Assembly: GCA_030428405.1 (NCBI GenBank)
Contig: JAUIEH010000212.1
Coordinates: 1-5,595, forward strand
DNA: 5,595 nucleotides
Reading direction: 5' to 3'
Origin: Alphaproteobacteria bacterium
GTDB taxonomy: Bacteria; Pseudomonadota; Alphaproteobacteria; Caulobacterales; Maricaulaceae
The position numbers and the translations under genes were made by a program. Of the stretch, positions 5,513 through 5,595 are shown in pieces. The notes beneath the pieces were generated by a model that was not told the DNA's origin, did not search any database, and saw nothing but the letters and a program-made list of their open reading frames with translations. Numbering within the stretch: position 1 is the stretch's first letter; each line of letters opens with the position of its first letter.

Positions 5513-5595
5513 ATGCGCATTGTTGAGAACAACGCCGACCGGCTGGTCACGCAGGACGACGCCATGGGCTGGGGCGCGGCGTTCATGGCGCTGGG
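5513..5595 (+). CDS. Hypothetical protein, probable membrane protein (first 27 codons only)
   Basis: The reading frame from the ATG at 5513 is open to the right edge. It begins MRIVENNADRLVTQDDAMGW and continues into a hydrophobic Gly/Ala-rich stretch (GAAFMALG). A short start of the form M-[RK]-IVE-x2-x-DRLV followed by a membrane segment is reminiscent of a family of small uncharacterised bacterial membrane proteins, but this is recollection and the window holds too little to confirm it. The start has a good ribosome binding site. The gene is transcribed away from rnpB and shares with it the repeat-filled region 5231-5512. Confidence 0.65.
   Translation, partial: MRIVENNADRLVTQDDAMGWGAAFMAL

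Noticed and set aside
5247..5513. An 88-codon plus-strand reading frame rich in Ser, Ala, Gln and Lys
   Set aside because: It starts within the rnpB promoter region and is made almost wholly of the tandem repeats. The first two identical units are 37 bases apart, so the same DNA is read in different frames, which argues against selection on protein. The TGATG overlap with the next gene is probably chance, since that gene has its own ribosome binding site.

Overview
This window is a high-GC chromosomal segment, most likely from an alphaproteobacterium. The inference rests on the gene order, the GC-rich coding bias and a class A RNase P RNA lying just upstream of the division and cell wall (dcw) cluster, an arrangement I recall from several alphaproteobacteria. 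I cannot place the genus; a marine or stalked relative of Caulobacterales/Maricaulales is only a guess.

Positions 1-4095, minus strand: the start of a dcw operon, read right to left as mraZ, rsmH, ftsL, ftsI, murE. murE begins at a GTG and runs off the left edge. Every junction overlaps by 1 to 4 bases, and every gene after mraZ has a Shine-Dalgarno-like purine run inside the preceding gene, so the five genes look translationally coupled. Their products supply a DNA-binding regulator (MraZ), a 16S rRNA methyltransferase (RsmH), a divisome membrane scaffold (FtsL), the septal transpeptidase (FtsI/PBP3) and a UDP-MurNAc-tripeptide synthetase (MurE). Together they link septation with peptidoglycan synthesis.

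Positions 4096-4357: the mraZ control region. It holds four TGGGN boxes at an exact 10-bp period (the known MraZ operator pattern) over a candidate promoter, a perfect GC-rich hairpin next to the start codon, and an A/T-rich 18-bp dyad on the far side.

Positions 4358-4846, plus strand: a possible orphan gene for an Arg-rich protein of 162 residues. Its 3' end runs into the 3' end of rnpB, which lies on the opposite strand.

Positions 4828-5218, minus strand: rnpB, the RNase P catalytic RNA, with a 14-bp P1 helix and an extended -10 promoter (TGCTATAAT).

Positions 5231-5512: no convincing gene. This stretch holds degenerate tandem repeats of about 36 bp lying between the rnpB promoter and a rightward gene. 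That gene starts at 5513 with a good ribosome binding site, and only its first 27 codons are in the window.

Nothing here amounts to a new defence or mobile system. The parts worth a second look are the mraZ control region, the repeat array and the orphan ORF.
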